Below are positions 43,347-51,863 of a stretch of DNA of 64,000 nt, piece after piece (position 1 is the stretch's first letter; each line of letters begins with the position of its first letter). Source of the DNA: Streptomyces sp. CB02400 (GTDB taxonomy: Bacteria > Actinomycetota > Actinomycetes > Streptomycetales > Streptomycetaceae); contig NZ_LIWB01000005.1 of the NCBI RefSeq assembly GCF_001905725.1, forward strand, positions 1-64,000. The letters run 5' to 3'. The notes beneath the pieces are model-generated. The model was given only the letters and a program-made list of their open reading frames with translations. It was not told where the DNA came from and made no database searches. The translations under genes and the position numbers were made by a program.

Positions 43347-44102
43347 CTGCTTGTCCCCTTGCTTCATCGGCTCGCTGCTGACCCACGTGCCCTGCAGTCC
43401 GCTGAAGGACGAACGGACGTGGATCGGGATGTTGTACCGGCGGGCGTACTCCACACAGCGGTGGAGCAGCACCTTGGACCCGGAGGCCGCGAGCTCGAGC
43501 ATGTCCTCGAACGCGATCCAGTCGATCTTCCGGGCCTTGCTCACCACGCGCGGGTCGGCGGTGAACACGCCGTCGACGTCCGTGTAGATCTCGCACACCT
43601 CGGCGTCGAGCGCTGCGGCGAGGGCGACGGCGGTGGTGTCGGAGCCGCCGCGGCCGAGCGTGGTGATGTCCTTGGTGTCCTGGCTGACGCCCTGGAAACC
43701 GGCGACGATGGCGATGTTGCCCTCGTCCACCGAGGCCTTGATCCGGCCCGGCGTGACATCGATGATGCGGGCTTTGTTGTGGACCGAGTCGGTGATGACA
43801 CCTGCCTGGCTGCCGGTGAAGCTCTGGGCGTTGTGGCCCAGGTTTTTGATCGCCATGGCCAGCAGGGCCATGGAGATCCGCTCTCCGGCGGTCAGCAGCA
43901 TGTCGAGCTCGCGCCCGGCAGGGATCGGGGAAACCTGCTCGGCGAGATCGATCAGCTCGTCCGTCGTGTCGCCCATCGCGGAAACCACGGCGACCACCTG
44001 GTGGCCGTTCTTCTTGGCTTCCACGATCCTCTTGGCGACGCGCTTGATGCCTTCGGCATCGGCTACGGAGGAGCCTCCGTACTTCTGCACGACAAGGCCC
44101 AC
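42825..44102 (-). CDS. ask: Aspartokinase, alpha subunit
   Basis: A 425-residue kinase that phosphorylates aspartate in the first step of the aspartate pathway. The catalytic domain (1-250) begins [16 protein letters not shown] and includes [18 protein letters not shown] and [15 protein letters not shown]. Two ACT domains follow (about 265-420: [18 protein letters not shown], and [20 protein letters not shown]), which in this family bind lysine and threonine for concerted feedback. The GTG start at 44102 gives the usual N-terminus. An internal in-frame start for a beta subunit lies at 43346. Confidence 0.95.
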   Translation of the reverse strand: MGLVVQKYGGSSVADAEGIKRVAKRIVEAKKNGHQVVAVVSAMGDTTDELIDLAEQVSPIPAGRELDMLLTAGERISMALLAMAIKNLGHNAQSFTGSQAGVITDSVHNKARIIDVTPGRIKASVDEGNIAIVAGFQGVSQDTKDITTLGRGGSDTTAVALAAALDAEVCEIYTDVDGVFTADPRVVSKARKIDWIAFEDMLELAASGSKVLLHRCVEYARRYNIPIHVRSSFSGLQGTWVSSEPMKQGDKQVEQALISGVAHDTSEAKVTVVGVPDKPGEAASIFRTIADAEINIDMVVQNVSAASTGLTDISFTLPKTEGRKAIDALEKNKGAIGFDSLRYDDQIGKISLVGAGMKTNPGVTADFFTALSDAGVNIELISTSEIRISVVTRKDDVPEAVRAVHSAFGLDSDSDEAVVYGGTGR

Positions 44103-44378
44103 GTGCGCTCCTCGCTCAGTCCGTCGTTTTCCACAGTCCGCCCACATATGTGTGCGCTGCGGTCGGCTCAGTCTATCGAGCGCCCGAAAAACCCCTCCGC
44201 GATATCGCATGGTGAGACTCCCCGGCGCCCGTGCAGGGGGCTCATGCCCATCCCGACGCGCCCCACTCGGAAAAGTGCCCCGCGTCACACACGGGCTCAG
44301 TCGACGAGGTCCTTGAAGGTTCGGTGTCCGAGGTGAGACCGGGCGTGCCGCCGGGTGCCGGCACCGCATGATCACTCC

Positions 44379-44728
44379 ATGGCGGAACCCGTGGAGAGAT
44401 CGGACGAACTGCCGCAGGCGGCGAAGGACAACGACCCGGCGCTGGTGACGCGGCTGCTGGAGGCGGGCGTCGGCGTGGACGCGATCAGCCGGGAGGGGCG
44501 GACATCGAGGACCGGGACTTCAAGGGTAGGTCACCCCTGGAGTGGACGGCCGCATCCGGTCAGGTGGCGGCGGTGCGCCTGCTGCTCGGCCGCGGCGCCG
44601 AACCCACGGCGAGGGCCTTGGCCGACGCGAGCGCGAGCGCGGAGAGGCGCCCGGAGCGGGCCGAGGACTACGTACGCGTCCTCGACGCCCTGCGTGCCGC
44701 CGGAGCCGTCGACTCCGAGGGGCGGTGA
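44379..44728 (+). pseudogene. Ankyrin-repeat protein gene with a frameshift
   Basis: An ATG at 44379 opens [20 protein letters not shown] followed by an ankyrin-type helix pair ([18 protein letters not shown]). Near 44497 the frame is lost; the continuation is found one frame over ([20 protein letters not shown], then VAAVRLLLGRGAEP) and runs to TGA at 44726-44728. Restoring one missing base would give a single protein of about 116 residues. A G run (GGGAGGGGCGG) at the break point suits either a slippage mutation or a sequencing error. Confidence 0.75.
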
Positions 44729-44757
44729 ACCACTGACCCCGTTGCTCCGCACCCCGC

Positions 44758-44907
44758 TCAGGCCGCGCCCACCGTTCGGTCGCCGTACTCGATCGTCGCC
44801 GTACGAGCGGCCCGCTCGCGGGATCCCCACTCGGCGTCGGACGCCTCGGGCCGGCTCTCACGGATCCGACGCTCGACGTCGGCCCAGCCGCTGTACTGGC
44901 TGGTCAC
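44758..44907 (-). CDS. Small hypothetical protein at the end of the cupin operon
   Basis: A 49-residue protein with a GTG start that overlaps the cupin-like gene by four bases (GTGA). It reads VTSQYSGWADVERRIRESRP and then EASDAEWGSRERAARTATIE. Similar N-terminal openings (SGWADV..) occur in the helical lead segment of some XRE-type regulators, but the helix-turn-helix itself is absent, so this may be a shortened relative. Existence is inferred from the coupling and charge pattern. Confidence 0.5.
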   Translation of the reverse strand: MTSQYSGWADVERRIRESRPEASDAEWGSRERAARTATIEYGDRTVGAA

Positions 44908-45281
44908 GCCTCCGTGCCCTCCGCCACCGCGTAGCCGGGCACGGACGGCCACCGGACGGTCAGCACCACCGACTCCTCCTCCGCGAACCAGGAGTGGTCG
45001 ACTCCCCGTCCCCACACGACGTAGTCGCCCTGCTCTTCCAGGAGGACACTGCGGCCGGGGAGTTCGACTCGGAAACGGCCGCTGACGAGGACCAGGAGGG
45101 CCGTGCGTTCCTCGCCCCTCACCCACCGCGTTCGCTCGTCGCCACGGGGGTGGACACCCCACTTGATCTCCACCGCCTCGCTGTGGCGAGGGTCCCCGGC
45201 GTCCTTGAAGTGCCCGAGGAGCCAGCCCCGGTCCAGCGCCGCGTCCTTGCCCGCGTTGCCCACGTACACGCTGTCGGTCAT
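44904..45281 (-). CDS. Cupin-like protein
   Basis: A 125-residue protein with a small beta-barrel pattern. VEIKWGVHPRGDERTRWVR followed by TALLVLVSGRFRVELPGRSV and DYVVWGRGVDHSWFAEEESV reads like a signal-binding cupin domain; histidines at the second motif (VDHSWF) and the first (VHPRGDERTRW) could bind a metal. The ATG overlaps the DUF5063 gene stop by four bases. It is part of a chain of overlapping genes that begins at recR. Confidence 0.75.
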   Translation of the reverse strand: MTDSVYVGNAGKDAALDRGWLLGHFKDAGDPRHSEAVEIKWGVHPRGDERTRWVRGEERTALLVLVSGRFRVELPGRSVLLEEQGDYVVWGRGVDHSWFAEEESVVLTVRWPSVPGYAVAEGTEA

Positions 45282-45937
45282 GTGACCGGGCGGACGCCCA
45301 GCGGACCGCCGATCTCCTCCGCCATGACCTGGCCCGCCTCGAACTCCAGGGTGTCGTCGCCCATGCCCTGGTCGGTGTCGAGGCCGTCGAGTTCGGCCAG
45401 GGGCTGGTTCAGGCGGACGTGGGCCACCACCGACTGCAACGCCCGCAGGGTCGCGGAGGCCGTGGTGCCCCAGTTGGAGAAGTAGGAGAACTGCCACCAC
45501 CACAGGGCCTCCGTGGTGCGGCCGGCCTTGTAGTGGGCCATGCCGTGGCGGAGGTCGGTGATGACGTCGGTGAGGTCGTCGGAGATGCGGGCCGGGACCG
45601 GGGCCTTGCGGGGCTCGTAGGGGTCGAAGACCTCCGAGTAGACGTCGACCGGCTCCAGCATGCGGGCGAGGTTCTCGCGGAGTTCGTCCACGTCGGCCTC
45701 CGGGCCCATGTCGGGCTCGTAGCGCTCCTCGGGGACGATGTCCTCGTGCGCGCCCAGGCGGCCGCCGGCCAGGAGGAGCTGGGAGACCTCCAGGAGGAGG
45801 AAGGGGACCGCCGAGTCCGGCTCGTCGCCCTTCGCGACCTCCGTGACGGCGACCAGGAAGCTCTCGATCTGATCCGCGATCTGGACCGCGAAGTCGTCCG
45901 GGTTCTGGTCGGTCGCGTGCAGCGTGGCATCAGACAT
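45278..45937 (-). CDS. DUF5063-family protein
   Basis: A 219-residue acidic, mostly helical cytoplasmic protein matching DUF5063 of actinobacteria ([60 protein letters not shown]). No enzymatic motif is visible. It starts 8 bases inside the end of recR and ends with a 4-base overlap to the cupin-like gene. The recR-DUF5063 pairing is conserved in actinobacteria, which suggests a link to DNA repair, but the role is not known. Confidence 0.88.
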   Translation of the reverse strand: MSDATLHATDQNPDDFAVQIADQIESFLVAVTEVAKGDEPDSAVPFLLLEVSQLLLAGGRLGAHEDIVPEERYEPDMGPEADVDELRENLARMLEPVDVYSEVFDPYEPRKAPVPARISDDLTDVITDLRHGMAHYKAGRTTEALWWWQFSYFSNWGTTASATLRALQSVVAHVRLNQPLAELDGLDTDQGMGDDTLEFEAGQVMAEEIGGPLGVRPVT

Positions 45938-46529
45938 CTAGGAGTCGTCTCCCCTCGAAGGCGCGGCCGAGGGTGACCTCGTCCGCGTATTCCAGGTCGC
46001 CGCCCACCGGGAGGCCGCTGGCCAGGCGGGTGACCTTCAGGCCCATGGGCTTGATCATGCGGGCGAGGTACGTCGCCGTGGCCTCGCCTTCCAGATTCGG
46101 GTCCGTGGCCAGGATCAGCTCCGTGACCGTACCGTCGGCCAACCGCGCGAGAAGTTCTCGTATACGCAGGTCGTCCGGGCCCACCCCGTCGATGGGGCTG
46201 ATCGCGCCGCCGAGGACGTGGTAGCGCCCCCGGAACTCACGGGTGCGCTCGATCGCCACGACGTCCTTCGGCTCCTCCACGACGCAGATGACGGCCGGGT
46301 CGCGGCGGGTGTCGCGGCAGATGTTGCACTGCTCCTCCTGCGCGACGTTCCCACAGGTCGCGCAGAAGCGGACCTTCGCCTTGACCTCCATCAGCGCGTG
46401 CGCCAGACGCCGTACGTCCGTCGGTTCCGCCTGGAGGATGTGGAAGGCGATCCGCTGCGCGCTCTTGGGACCGACGCCGGGCAGCCGCCCCAGTTCGTCG
46501 ATGAGGTCCTGGACCACGCCTTCGTACAA
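45930..46529 (-). CDS. recR: Recombination mediator protein RecR
   Basis: A 199-residue DNA-binding protein of the RecFOR pathway that loads RecA on gapped DNA. Features in order: helix-hairpin-helix ([20 protein letters not shown]), a four-cysteine zinc finger ([17 protein letters not shown]), a Toprim domain ([36 protein letters not shown]) and a C-terminal Walker B-like strand. Length is typical. It follows ybaB in the same direction, the common bacterial order, although dnaX is absent here. Confidence 0.96.
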   Translation of the reverse strand: MYEGVVQDLIDELGRLPGVGPKSAQRIAFHILQAEPTDVRRLAHALMEVKAKVRFCATCGNVAQEEQCNICRDTRRDPAVICVVEEPKDVVAIERTREFRGRYHVLGGAISPIDGVGPDDLRIRELLARLADGTVTELILATDPNLEGEATATYLARMIKPMGLKVTRLASGLPVGGDLEYADEVTLGRAFEGRRLLDV

Positions 46530-46623
46530 CGGACTGCCGTCCCTTCCTGGTGTTCCTTCAGTACGTACGGTAAAGGCCCGCGGGCCGTCTTCGAAAGGTT
46601 CGAGGGTTCGAGGGTTCGAGAGG

Positions 46624-46965
46624 TCAGAAGGGGAGACCGGGGAGGCCGCCGCCGCCCAGCCCCTGGGCCAGCGGGCCGAGCTTCTGCTGCTGAAGGGTCT
46701 GGGCGTTCTCGTTGGCCGCCTGGACCGCCGCGACGATCAGGTCGGCGAGGGTCTCGGTGTCCTCCGGGTCCACCGCCTTCGGGTCGATCACGAGGCCGCG
46801 CAGCTCGCCGGAGCCGGTGACGGTGGCCTTCACCAGGCCGCCTCCCGACTGCCCGTCGACCTCGGTCCTCGCCAGCTCCTCCTGGGCCCGGGCCAGGTCC
46901 TGCTGCATCTTCTGGGCCTGCTGGAGCAGCTGCTGCATGTTCGGCTGGCCACCACCGGGGATCAC
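46624..46965 (-). CDS. Nucleoid-associated protein YbaB/EbfC
   Basis: A 113-residue small DNA-binding protein. Helix 1 is Gln-rich ([20 protein letters not shown]), followed by the beta hairpin [20 protein letters not shown] and helix 3 ([17 protein letters not shown]). It forms dimers that bind DNA without strong sequence preference. The start is a GTG (VIPGGGQPN) at 46965. Upstream of recR in the same direction. Short repeats of TTCGAGGG lie just after its stop (46600-46622). Confidence 0.93.
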   Translation of the reverse strand: MIPGGGQPNMQQLLQQAQKMQQDLARAQEELARTEVDGQSGGGLVKATVTGSGELRGLVIDPKAVDPEDTETLADLIVAAVQAANENAQTLQQQKLGPLAQGLGGGGLPGLPF

Positions 46966-47237
46966 GATTCGGCTCCTTGGTCGGTCCGTCGGTAAGGGTT
47001 TTACCGTTCGGCACGAGCCTACGTGGTCGCGGGGGCCGCTGCCCCGACACTCTTTCGAGTGAGTCACGGTGGGGGCCCTATACCTGATCACGGCCATCTT
47101 CCGGACGAAAAAGAGCCCGAACCCCCGGCGCCGCCACCCATTGGGCGGTAGGAAGGGTCAGGCGCGTGAGCACCTGGCGTCACACTTCATGGACGGACAG
47201 TACGCGGAATCAGCAGGGGTCAGTAGGGAGATACCGG

Positions 47238-47984
47238 GTGGGTCAGCCGGAGATGCAGCCCGAGGGTCGGCCTCAGGACGGGTGGGGCGAAGGGGCGGCC
47301 GGGCCCTGGCCGGACGACCTGGAGGGGCGGGAGTTCCCGCTCGGGGACTGGGGCGAGCCGGCGGCCCGGCTGGACGAGCTGTACCGGTGGGTGGAGCGCG
47401 GCGCGCTGGACACGGCCGCCTGGTATCTCGCGGACCGGGTGTGGAAGCGGCGGTGCGCGTGGGCGCTGCGGGCCGGGACGGCCGTGGGCGCGCTGACCGG
47501 GGCCGCGCTGCCCCTGCTCGACCTGACCGGGGTGGCCGACGGGTCCGCGCCCTGGGGTTATCTGGCGCTGCTGCTCGGGGTGGCCTGTGTGGCCGGGGAC
47601 CGGTTCTTCGGGATGACGTCCGGCTGGATGCGGGACGTGGCGACCGCGCAGGCCGTGCAGCGGCGGTTGCAGGCGTTCCAGTTCGACTGGGCGTCGGAGT
47701 GCGTGCGCGAGGTGCTCGGCCCGGCGGACGGCACGGCGAGCGAGGCGGCCGAGCGGTGCCTGGCGGTGCTGCGGCGGTTCTCGGAGGACGTCACCGAGCT
47801 GGTGCGGGTCGAGACGGCCGACTGGATGGTGGAGTTCCGTACGGGGGGCGCGCCGCTGGGCATCCAGACGGCGGTGGCGGGCGCGGGACGCCCGGAGGGT
47901 TCCCTCCCGCACGGCCGCTTCCCGTCCCCGCAGGGACCGGCCCGCCCCAACATGCCGCGCCAGCGTCCGCCCGAGCCGCGCTGA
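47238..47984 (+). CDS. SLATT-like two-helix membrane protein
   Basis: A 248-residue protein. After a polar N-terminus, two TM helices (about 83-105, AGTAVGALTGAALPLLDLTG, and 112-130, GYLALLLGVACVAGD) lie in the middle and a long helical C-terminal part follows (VATAQAVQRRLQAFQFDWAS). This two-helix pattern with an approximately 100-residue helical tail resembles SLATT-domain proteins, proposed pore-forming effectors in bacterial conflict systems. The GTG at 47238 has AGGGAG seven bases upstream and is chosen over longer frames. Its last codons fall inside a 27-base tandem repeat. Confidence 0.65.
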   Translation: MGQPEMQPEGRPQDGWGEGAAGPWPDDLEGREFPLGDWGEPAARLDELYRWVERGALDTAAWYLADRVWKRRCAWALRAGTAVGALTGAALPLLDLTGVADGSAPWGYLALLLGVACVAGDRFFGMTSGWMRDVATAQAVQRRLQAFQFDWASECVREVLGPADGTASEAAERCLAVLRRFSEDVTELVRVETADWMVEFRTGGAPLGIQTAVAGAGRPEGSLPHGRFPSPQGPARPNMPRQRPPEPR

Positions 47985-48072
47985 GCCGACTGTCCGCCCG
48001 AGCCGCGCCGAGCCGACTGTCCGCCCGAGCCGCGCCGAGCCGACTGTCCGCCCGAGCCGCGCCGAGCAGGCT
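47965..48072. repeat. Four tandem copies of a 27-bp repeat between convergent genes
   Basis: Four 27-base units beginning GTCCGCCCGAGCCGCGC run head to tail; copies 2 and 3 are identical and copies 1 and 4 differ at one and a few bases. The first includes the stop codon of the SLATT-like gene, and the last ends two bases before the stop of the PstS-like gene. The unit length is a multiple of three. Confidence 0.85.
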
Positions 48073-48074
48073 CG

Positions 48075-49622
48075 TCACGGCGTGTCCCGTGCGCACAGCT
48101 CCATCCCCTCCGGGGTCCAGCACGGCAGATGGCCGTGGGTGCGGATCACGTCCTGGCCGACGCCGCGCGTGAGGTACGTCAGGAAACCCGACGCCAGTGA
48201 GTTCGCCGGCGGCTGCCCGTAGGTGTAGGCGTACTCGATCTCCCGGTACGGGTAGGAGCTCGTCCCGTGCTCGATGGCGTCGACGGACGGGACCTCTTCG
48301 TCGAGGTCCAGCCGGTGCAGTCCCTTCGCCCGGGAGGCGCGGGCGTGTTCGCTGTAGCCGATCGCGCCGGGGATGTCGGCGACGGTTTCCAGCACCTGTT
48401 CGGTGGAGTCGAGTTCGCAGCGGATGACGGGGGCGTTCGGGTCGTCCTTGTGCACGCAGTCGACGGAGGAGTGGGCGATCTCGCCCCGGCCCAGCACGCG
48501 GCGCTGGAAGACCTGTCTCGTGCCGGAGTTGGCGTCCCGGCTGACGAGGTGGACCGCCAGGTCCGGGCCGCCGAGCTCGCTCCAGTTCGCGATCTCGCCC
48601 CGGTAGAGGCGTCGTACGTCCTCCGTCGACAGGTTCCGCAGCCCCACGGCGTCGTTCACCACCAGCGCGAACACCGACACCGCCACCTGGTTCCCGCGCA
48701 GTTCGGGCAGCCCGCCCGGCTTGGGTCCGTCCGACAGGACCACCAGCGGCGGCGAGCCGTTCTCCGCCTCCGCCCCGGCCGCCGCCAGGTCCCGTATCCC
48801 GGCCGTCGACCCGTGCGGGTCCACCTCGATGCGCGGGTCCTCGTCCGCGCAGTCCCGCTCGTACTTCTCCGCGACCTCCCGCAGCACCGGCGCGAACGCC
48901 GTCGATCCGGTGAGGGTCAGGGTGCCGCCCCGGCAGCCGATGGGCGGCGGGCTGTCGTCCTGGGCCACGACGATCACCGCGAGCGCCACCACGCACAGCG
49001 TGAGCGTGATGGTGATCAGCCGCGCCGCCCGGCTGAACAGCGGGGCCTTGTCGTCCGGGGTGGCGCTGCGGTTGCGGTGCACGTCGCCCTCGCTGAGGTC
49101 GCCGCTCAGCTGGATCCCGTCGCCCACGCGCCCGCCGGAGAGCAGCACCAGCAGCTTGTAGTAGGCGCCCCGGTTCAGCGGGACGCGCGGGAGGCGCAGG
49201 GTGCCGTCCTGGTAGCCGAAGCCGCGCTCCTGGGTGAAGTGCTCGAGGAGGTGGCTGGTCTCCGAGGGCTGGGTGACCGAGACGCCGAGGATGGTGCGCT
49301 CACTGAACTCCACGGTCAGGCCGTGGCTTCCCGGGCTCTGGTAGTCGTCGCGGACGATGGTCTGCGAGCCGTCGTTCTCGATGCGCAGCAGCACCATGCT
49401 GGCGTGCGTCATCCCCGCCGCCGCCGTGTCGAACCAGCCCTCCCGCCGGCTGGTGCGGCTGGACCGCTGGCCGTCACCGATCGGGACGTCCAACTGCACG
49501 CGGTAGCCGATGCGTTTGCTGCGCGGCACCCGCCGCTCGTACCAGACCATGACGGCGGAGGCGACGACACCGAGGATCGCCGTCGCCACGGCCACCAGGT
49601 TCTCCGCGCTCAGCCACTCCAT
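48075..49622 (-). CDS. Membrane-anchored PstS-like substrate-binding protein
   Basis: A 515-residue protein of unusual architecture. TM1 lies near the N-terminus (VAVATAILGVVASAVMVWY), followed by a domain of about 130 residues with beta character (RIGYRVQLDVPIGDG ... ASMVLLRIENDGSQTIV), TM2 at about 198-218 (LITITLTLCVVALAVIVV), then a C-terminal phosphate-binding-type domain: LTLTGSTAFAPVLREVAEKY, then LSTEDVRRLYRGEIANWSEL, SRDANSGTRQVFQRRVLG. PstS proteins are normally free lipoproteins; here the domain hangs from a two-helix anchor. No ABC permease adjoins it, so sensing rather than uptake is likely. Confidence 0.8.
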   Translation of the reverse strand: MEWLSAENLVAVATAILGVVASAVMVWYERRVPRSKRIGYRVQLDVPIGDGQRSSRTSRREGWFDTAAAGMTHASMVLLRIENDGSQTIVRDDYQSPGSHGLTVEFSERTILGVSVTQPSETSHLLEHFTQERGFGYQDGTLRLPRVPLNRGAYYKLLVLLSGGRVGDGIQLSGDLSEGDVHRNRSATPDDKAPLFSRAARLITITLTLCVVALAVIVVAQDDSPPPIGCRGGTLTLTGSTAFAPVLREVAEKYERDCADEDPRIEVDPHGSTAGIRDLAAAGAEAENGSPPLVVLSDGPKPGGLPELRGNQVAVSVFALVVNDAVGLRNLSTEDVRRLYRGEIANWSELGGPDLAVHLVSRDANSGTRQVFQRRVLGRGEIAHSSVDCVHKDDPNAPVIRCELDSTEQVLETVADIPGAIGYSEHARASRAKGLHRLDLDEEVPSVDAIEHGTSSYPYREIEYAYTYGQPPANSLASGFLTYLTRGVGQDVIRTHGHLPCWTPEGMELCARDTP

Positions 49623-49721
49623 CGTGCCGCCCCCGCCACCGCCCGCACGTCCGACCGGGCAGTCACCGTACGGCCGTACGAAGCGGTCGGCGGTGTTCGT
49701 CCTCGGGAGTTCGCCGAACGT

Positions 49722-51794
49722 TCAGCCCCGCGTGTAGGTGAGCTGTTCGCCGCTGCCGGTGGTCACGCGCTGGAGCGAGCCGCCGGGGAGCAGGGTGACC
49801 TCGCTGGCGGAGCCCGGGGTGCAGGCGCCGCTCGGCTGCCCGACCGTCACGGAGGACGGGCCGAGCTCCAGCCGGTCTCCGGAGCCGCCGGTGAGCCGGG
49901 CCTCGAAGACGCAGTGGTAGGTGCCGTTGCCGGTGGGCCCGTCGGCGACGAGGGACATGACCGTGTCGCCGACCTCGCCCTGCCGGATGGTCAGCCTGCG
50001 GGTGTGCTCGCCGCTCGCGTTGTCGATGGTGGTGGACCAACTGCCCAGGTAGTCGGCGGGAACGGTGCCGTCCGCGGGGGCGGAGGCGCTGGGCCGCTGG
50101 GTCTCGTCGGGAGTGGTGGGGGCGGAGCTCCGCGGTGCGCCGCTGGGCGACGGGGGCGCGGTGGGGTCGTCGCCGGCGCGGTTGTCGGCGGCGCCGCCGC
50201 TCATCAGCCCGTACACGGTGCCGCCGGCGGCGAGCGCGACGACCAGCGCGATCACCACGAGCAGCACGGTGGAACGGTTGTCCCGGCGCGGCTCGGACAC
50301 CGGCCCGTACGGCGGCGGCCCGTGGGGCGGGGTGTGGCCGACGGCGGGCCCGCTGTAGGGGTAGCCGTACGCGGGCTGCTGGGGATGCCCGTACGGGCCC
50401 GGTGCCGAGGGTTGGGCGGGGGCGCCCTGACCGGCCACGAGGGTGGGCAGGTGGTCCGCCCCCGGCTGCCCGGGCGGGGGCGGGGAGGCGTTGCCGGCCA
50501 CGGGCGGCCCGACGGAGTCGTCGGCGGCACGGGCGTGCTCGGGGGGACCGGCGTGGTGGCCCGCCCCGGGCGGCACCTGCTGCCCGGCGGCGGGCGCACT
50601 CGGATACCCCGGTTCGGGAGACACCGACTGCCCGGCGGCCGGCACCGCGGGAGCACCGGGGTGCCCGGCGGGGCCGCCCCGCGCGGGCGCGTCGGGTCCG
50701 GTCGGCCCGGGTGGCGTGGAGGGCCACGCCGCCGGTGCCGAAGCGGCGGCGTGGCCGCCCGGCTGCCCGGCGGGCGGCGTACCGGGGGCGGCTGCCCCGC
50801 CCGGCCCGGGCGGTACCGGTGGCCAGGCGGTGGGAGGCGTACCCGCCGGTGTGGGTGGCGCCGGGGTTTCCGGGTCCTCCGCGTCCAGGAGGCGGACCGC
50901 GTGGCGGCCGAGCTGGGCGACCAGGGCGCTCGGCAGCCAGGGGTCACGGGAGCGGCCACCGACCACGGTGTCCTCCGCGCCGGTGCGCTCCAGCACCCGG
51001 TCGAGGGTGGGCCGTGCCGCCGGGTCCTTCTTCAGGCAGTCGCGTACGAGGTCGGCGATCCCCTCGGGCACACCGGCCAGGTCGGGTTCCTCCTGGGCGA
51101 TGCGGAACATCAGCGCGTGCACACCGCTGTTGGCGGTGCCGAACGGGAGCGTGCCGGTGGCGGCGTAGGCGAGCACCGAGCCGAGGCAGAACACGTCGCA
51201 GGCCGGCGTGATGCGGTCACCGCGCACCTGCTCGGGTGCCATGAAGCCGGGCGAGCCGACGAGCGCGCCGGTGCGGGTGAGCCCGCCGTCGGTCACCGTC
51301 TCCAGCGCCCGCGCGATCCCGAAGTCGATGACGCGCGGACCGTCGATGGTGACGAGCACGTTGGACGGCTTGAGGTCCCGGTGGATGATCCCCGCGGCGT
51401 GGATGTCCTTCAGCGCGTGCGCGAGACCGGCGGCGAGGATGCGTACCGACCGTTCGGGCAGCGCCCCGTGGTCGTGCCCGACCACCTGCTGGAGGCTGGG
51501 CCCGGCCACGTACCCGGTGGCCACCCACGGCACGGGCGCCTCGGTGTCCGCGTCGAGGACCGGGGCCGTCCAGTCACCGCCGACCTGCCGCGCGGCGTGC
51601 ACCTCCTGGCGGAAGCGCGCCCGGAACTCCTCCTGCTGGGCCAGCTCCCGGCGGATCAGCTTGACGGCGACGGTGCGTCCCCGGTCGGAGCGGGCGAGGT
51701 AGACCTGCCCCATGCCGCCGGCCCCGAGCCGGGCCAGCAGCCGGTACGCCCCGATTCCCGGCGGATCCCCGGGCCCGAGCTTGTCCATCGCCAC
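49722..51794 (-). CDS. Ser/Thr protein kinase (PknB type) with a Pro-rich linker
   Basis: A 690-residue receptor-type kinase. The kinase domain (about 15-270) has the P-loop RLGAGGMGQVYLA, lysine in VAVKLIRREL, catalytic loop IIHRDLKPSNVLV, DFG in VIDFGIARAL and the activation segment GSPGFMAPEQ. A Pro/Gly/Ala-rich linker of more than 200 residues follows, then one TM helix (TVLLVVIALVVALAAGGTVY) and an external domain of about 160 residues with NGTYHCVFEARLTGG. No PASTA repeats are present. It lies beside the PstS-like gene, same strand, 99 bases apart. Confidence 0.92.
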   Translation of the reverse strand: MAMDKLGPGDPPGIGAYRLLARLGAGGMGQVYLARSDRGRTVAVKLIRRELAQQEEFRARFRQEVHAARQVGGDWTAPVLDADTEAPVPWVATGYVAGPSLQQVVGHDHGALPERSVRILAAGLAHALKDIHAAGIIHRDLKPSNVLVTIDGPRVIDFGIARALETVTDGGLTRTGALVGSPGFMAPEQVRGDRITPACDVFCLGSVLAYAATGTLPFGTANSGVHALMFRIAQEEPDLAGVPEGIADLVRDCLKKDPAARPTLDRVLERTGAEDTVVGGRSRDPWLPSALVAQLGRHAVRLLDAEDPETPAPPTPAGTPPTAWPPVPPGPGGAAAPGTPPAGQPGGHAAASAPAAWPSTPPGPTGPDAPARGGPAGHPGAPAVPAAGQSVSPEPGYPSAPAAGQQVPPGAGHHAGPPEHARAADDSVGPPVAGNASPPPPGQPGADHLPTLVAGQGAPAQPSAPGPYGHPQQPAYGYPYSGPAVGHTPPHGPPPYGPVSEPRRDNRSTVLLVVIALVVALAAGGTVYGLMSGGAADNRAGDDPTAPPSPSGAPRSSAPTTPDETQRPSASAPADGTVPADYLGSWSTTIDNASGEHTRRLTIRQGEVGDTVMSLVADGPTGNGTYHCVFEARLTGGSGDRLELGPSSVTVGQPSGACTPGSASEVTLLPGGSLQRVTTGSGEQLTYTRG

Positions 51795-51863
51795 GCCGCC
51801 TCCCCCCGATGAGCAACATCCCGAGGATAGTGCGGGGCCGGTACCCGGTGAGCTGGGCGATGT

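Noticed and set aside
46600-46622. Short repeat of TTCGAGGG after the ybaB stop
   Set aside because: Three partial copies within 25 bases; too short to separate from chance or slippage, so it is mentioned only with ybaB.
48267-51812. 1181-residue plus-strand open frame across the PstS-like and kinase genes
   Set aside because: Antisense shadow of two strongly supported genes with complete motifs; long antisense frames are expected at this GC content.
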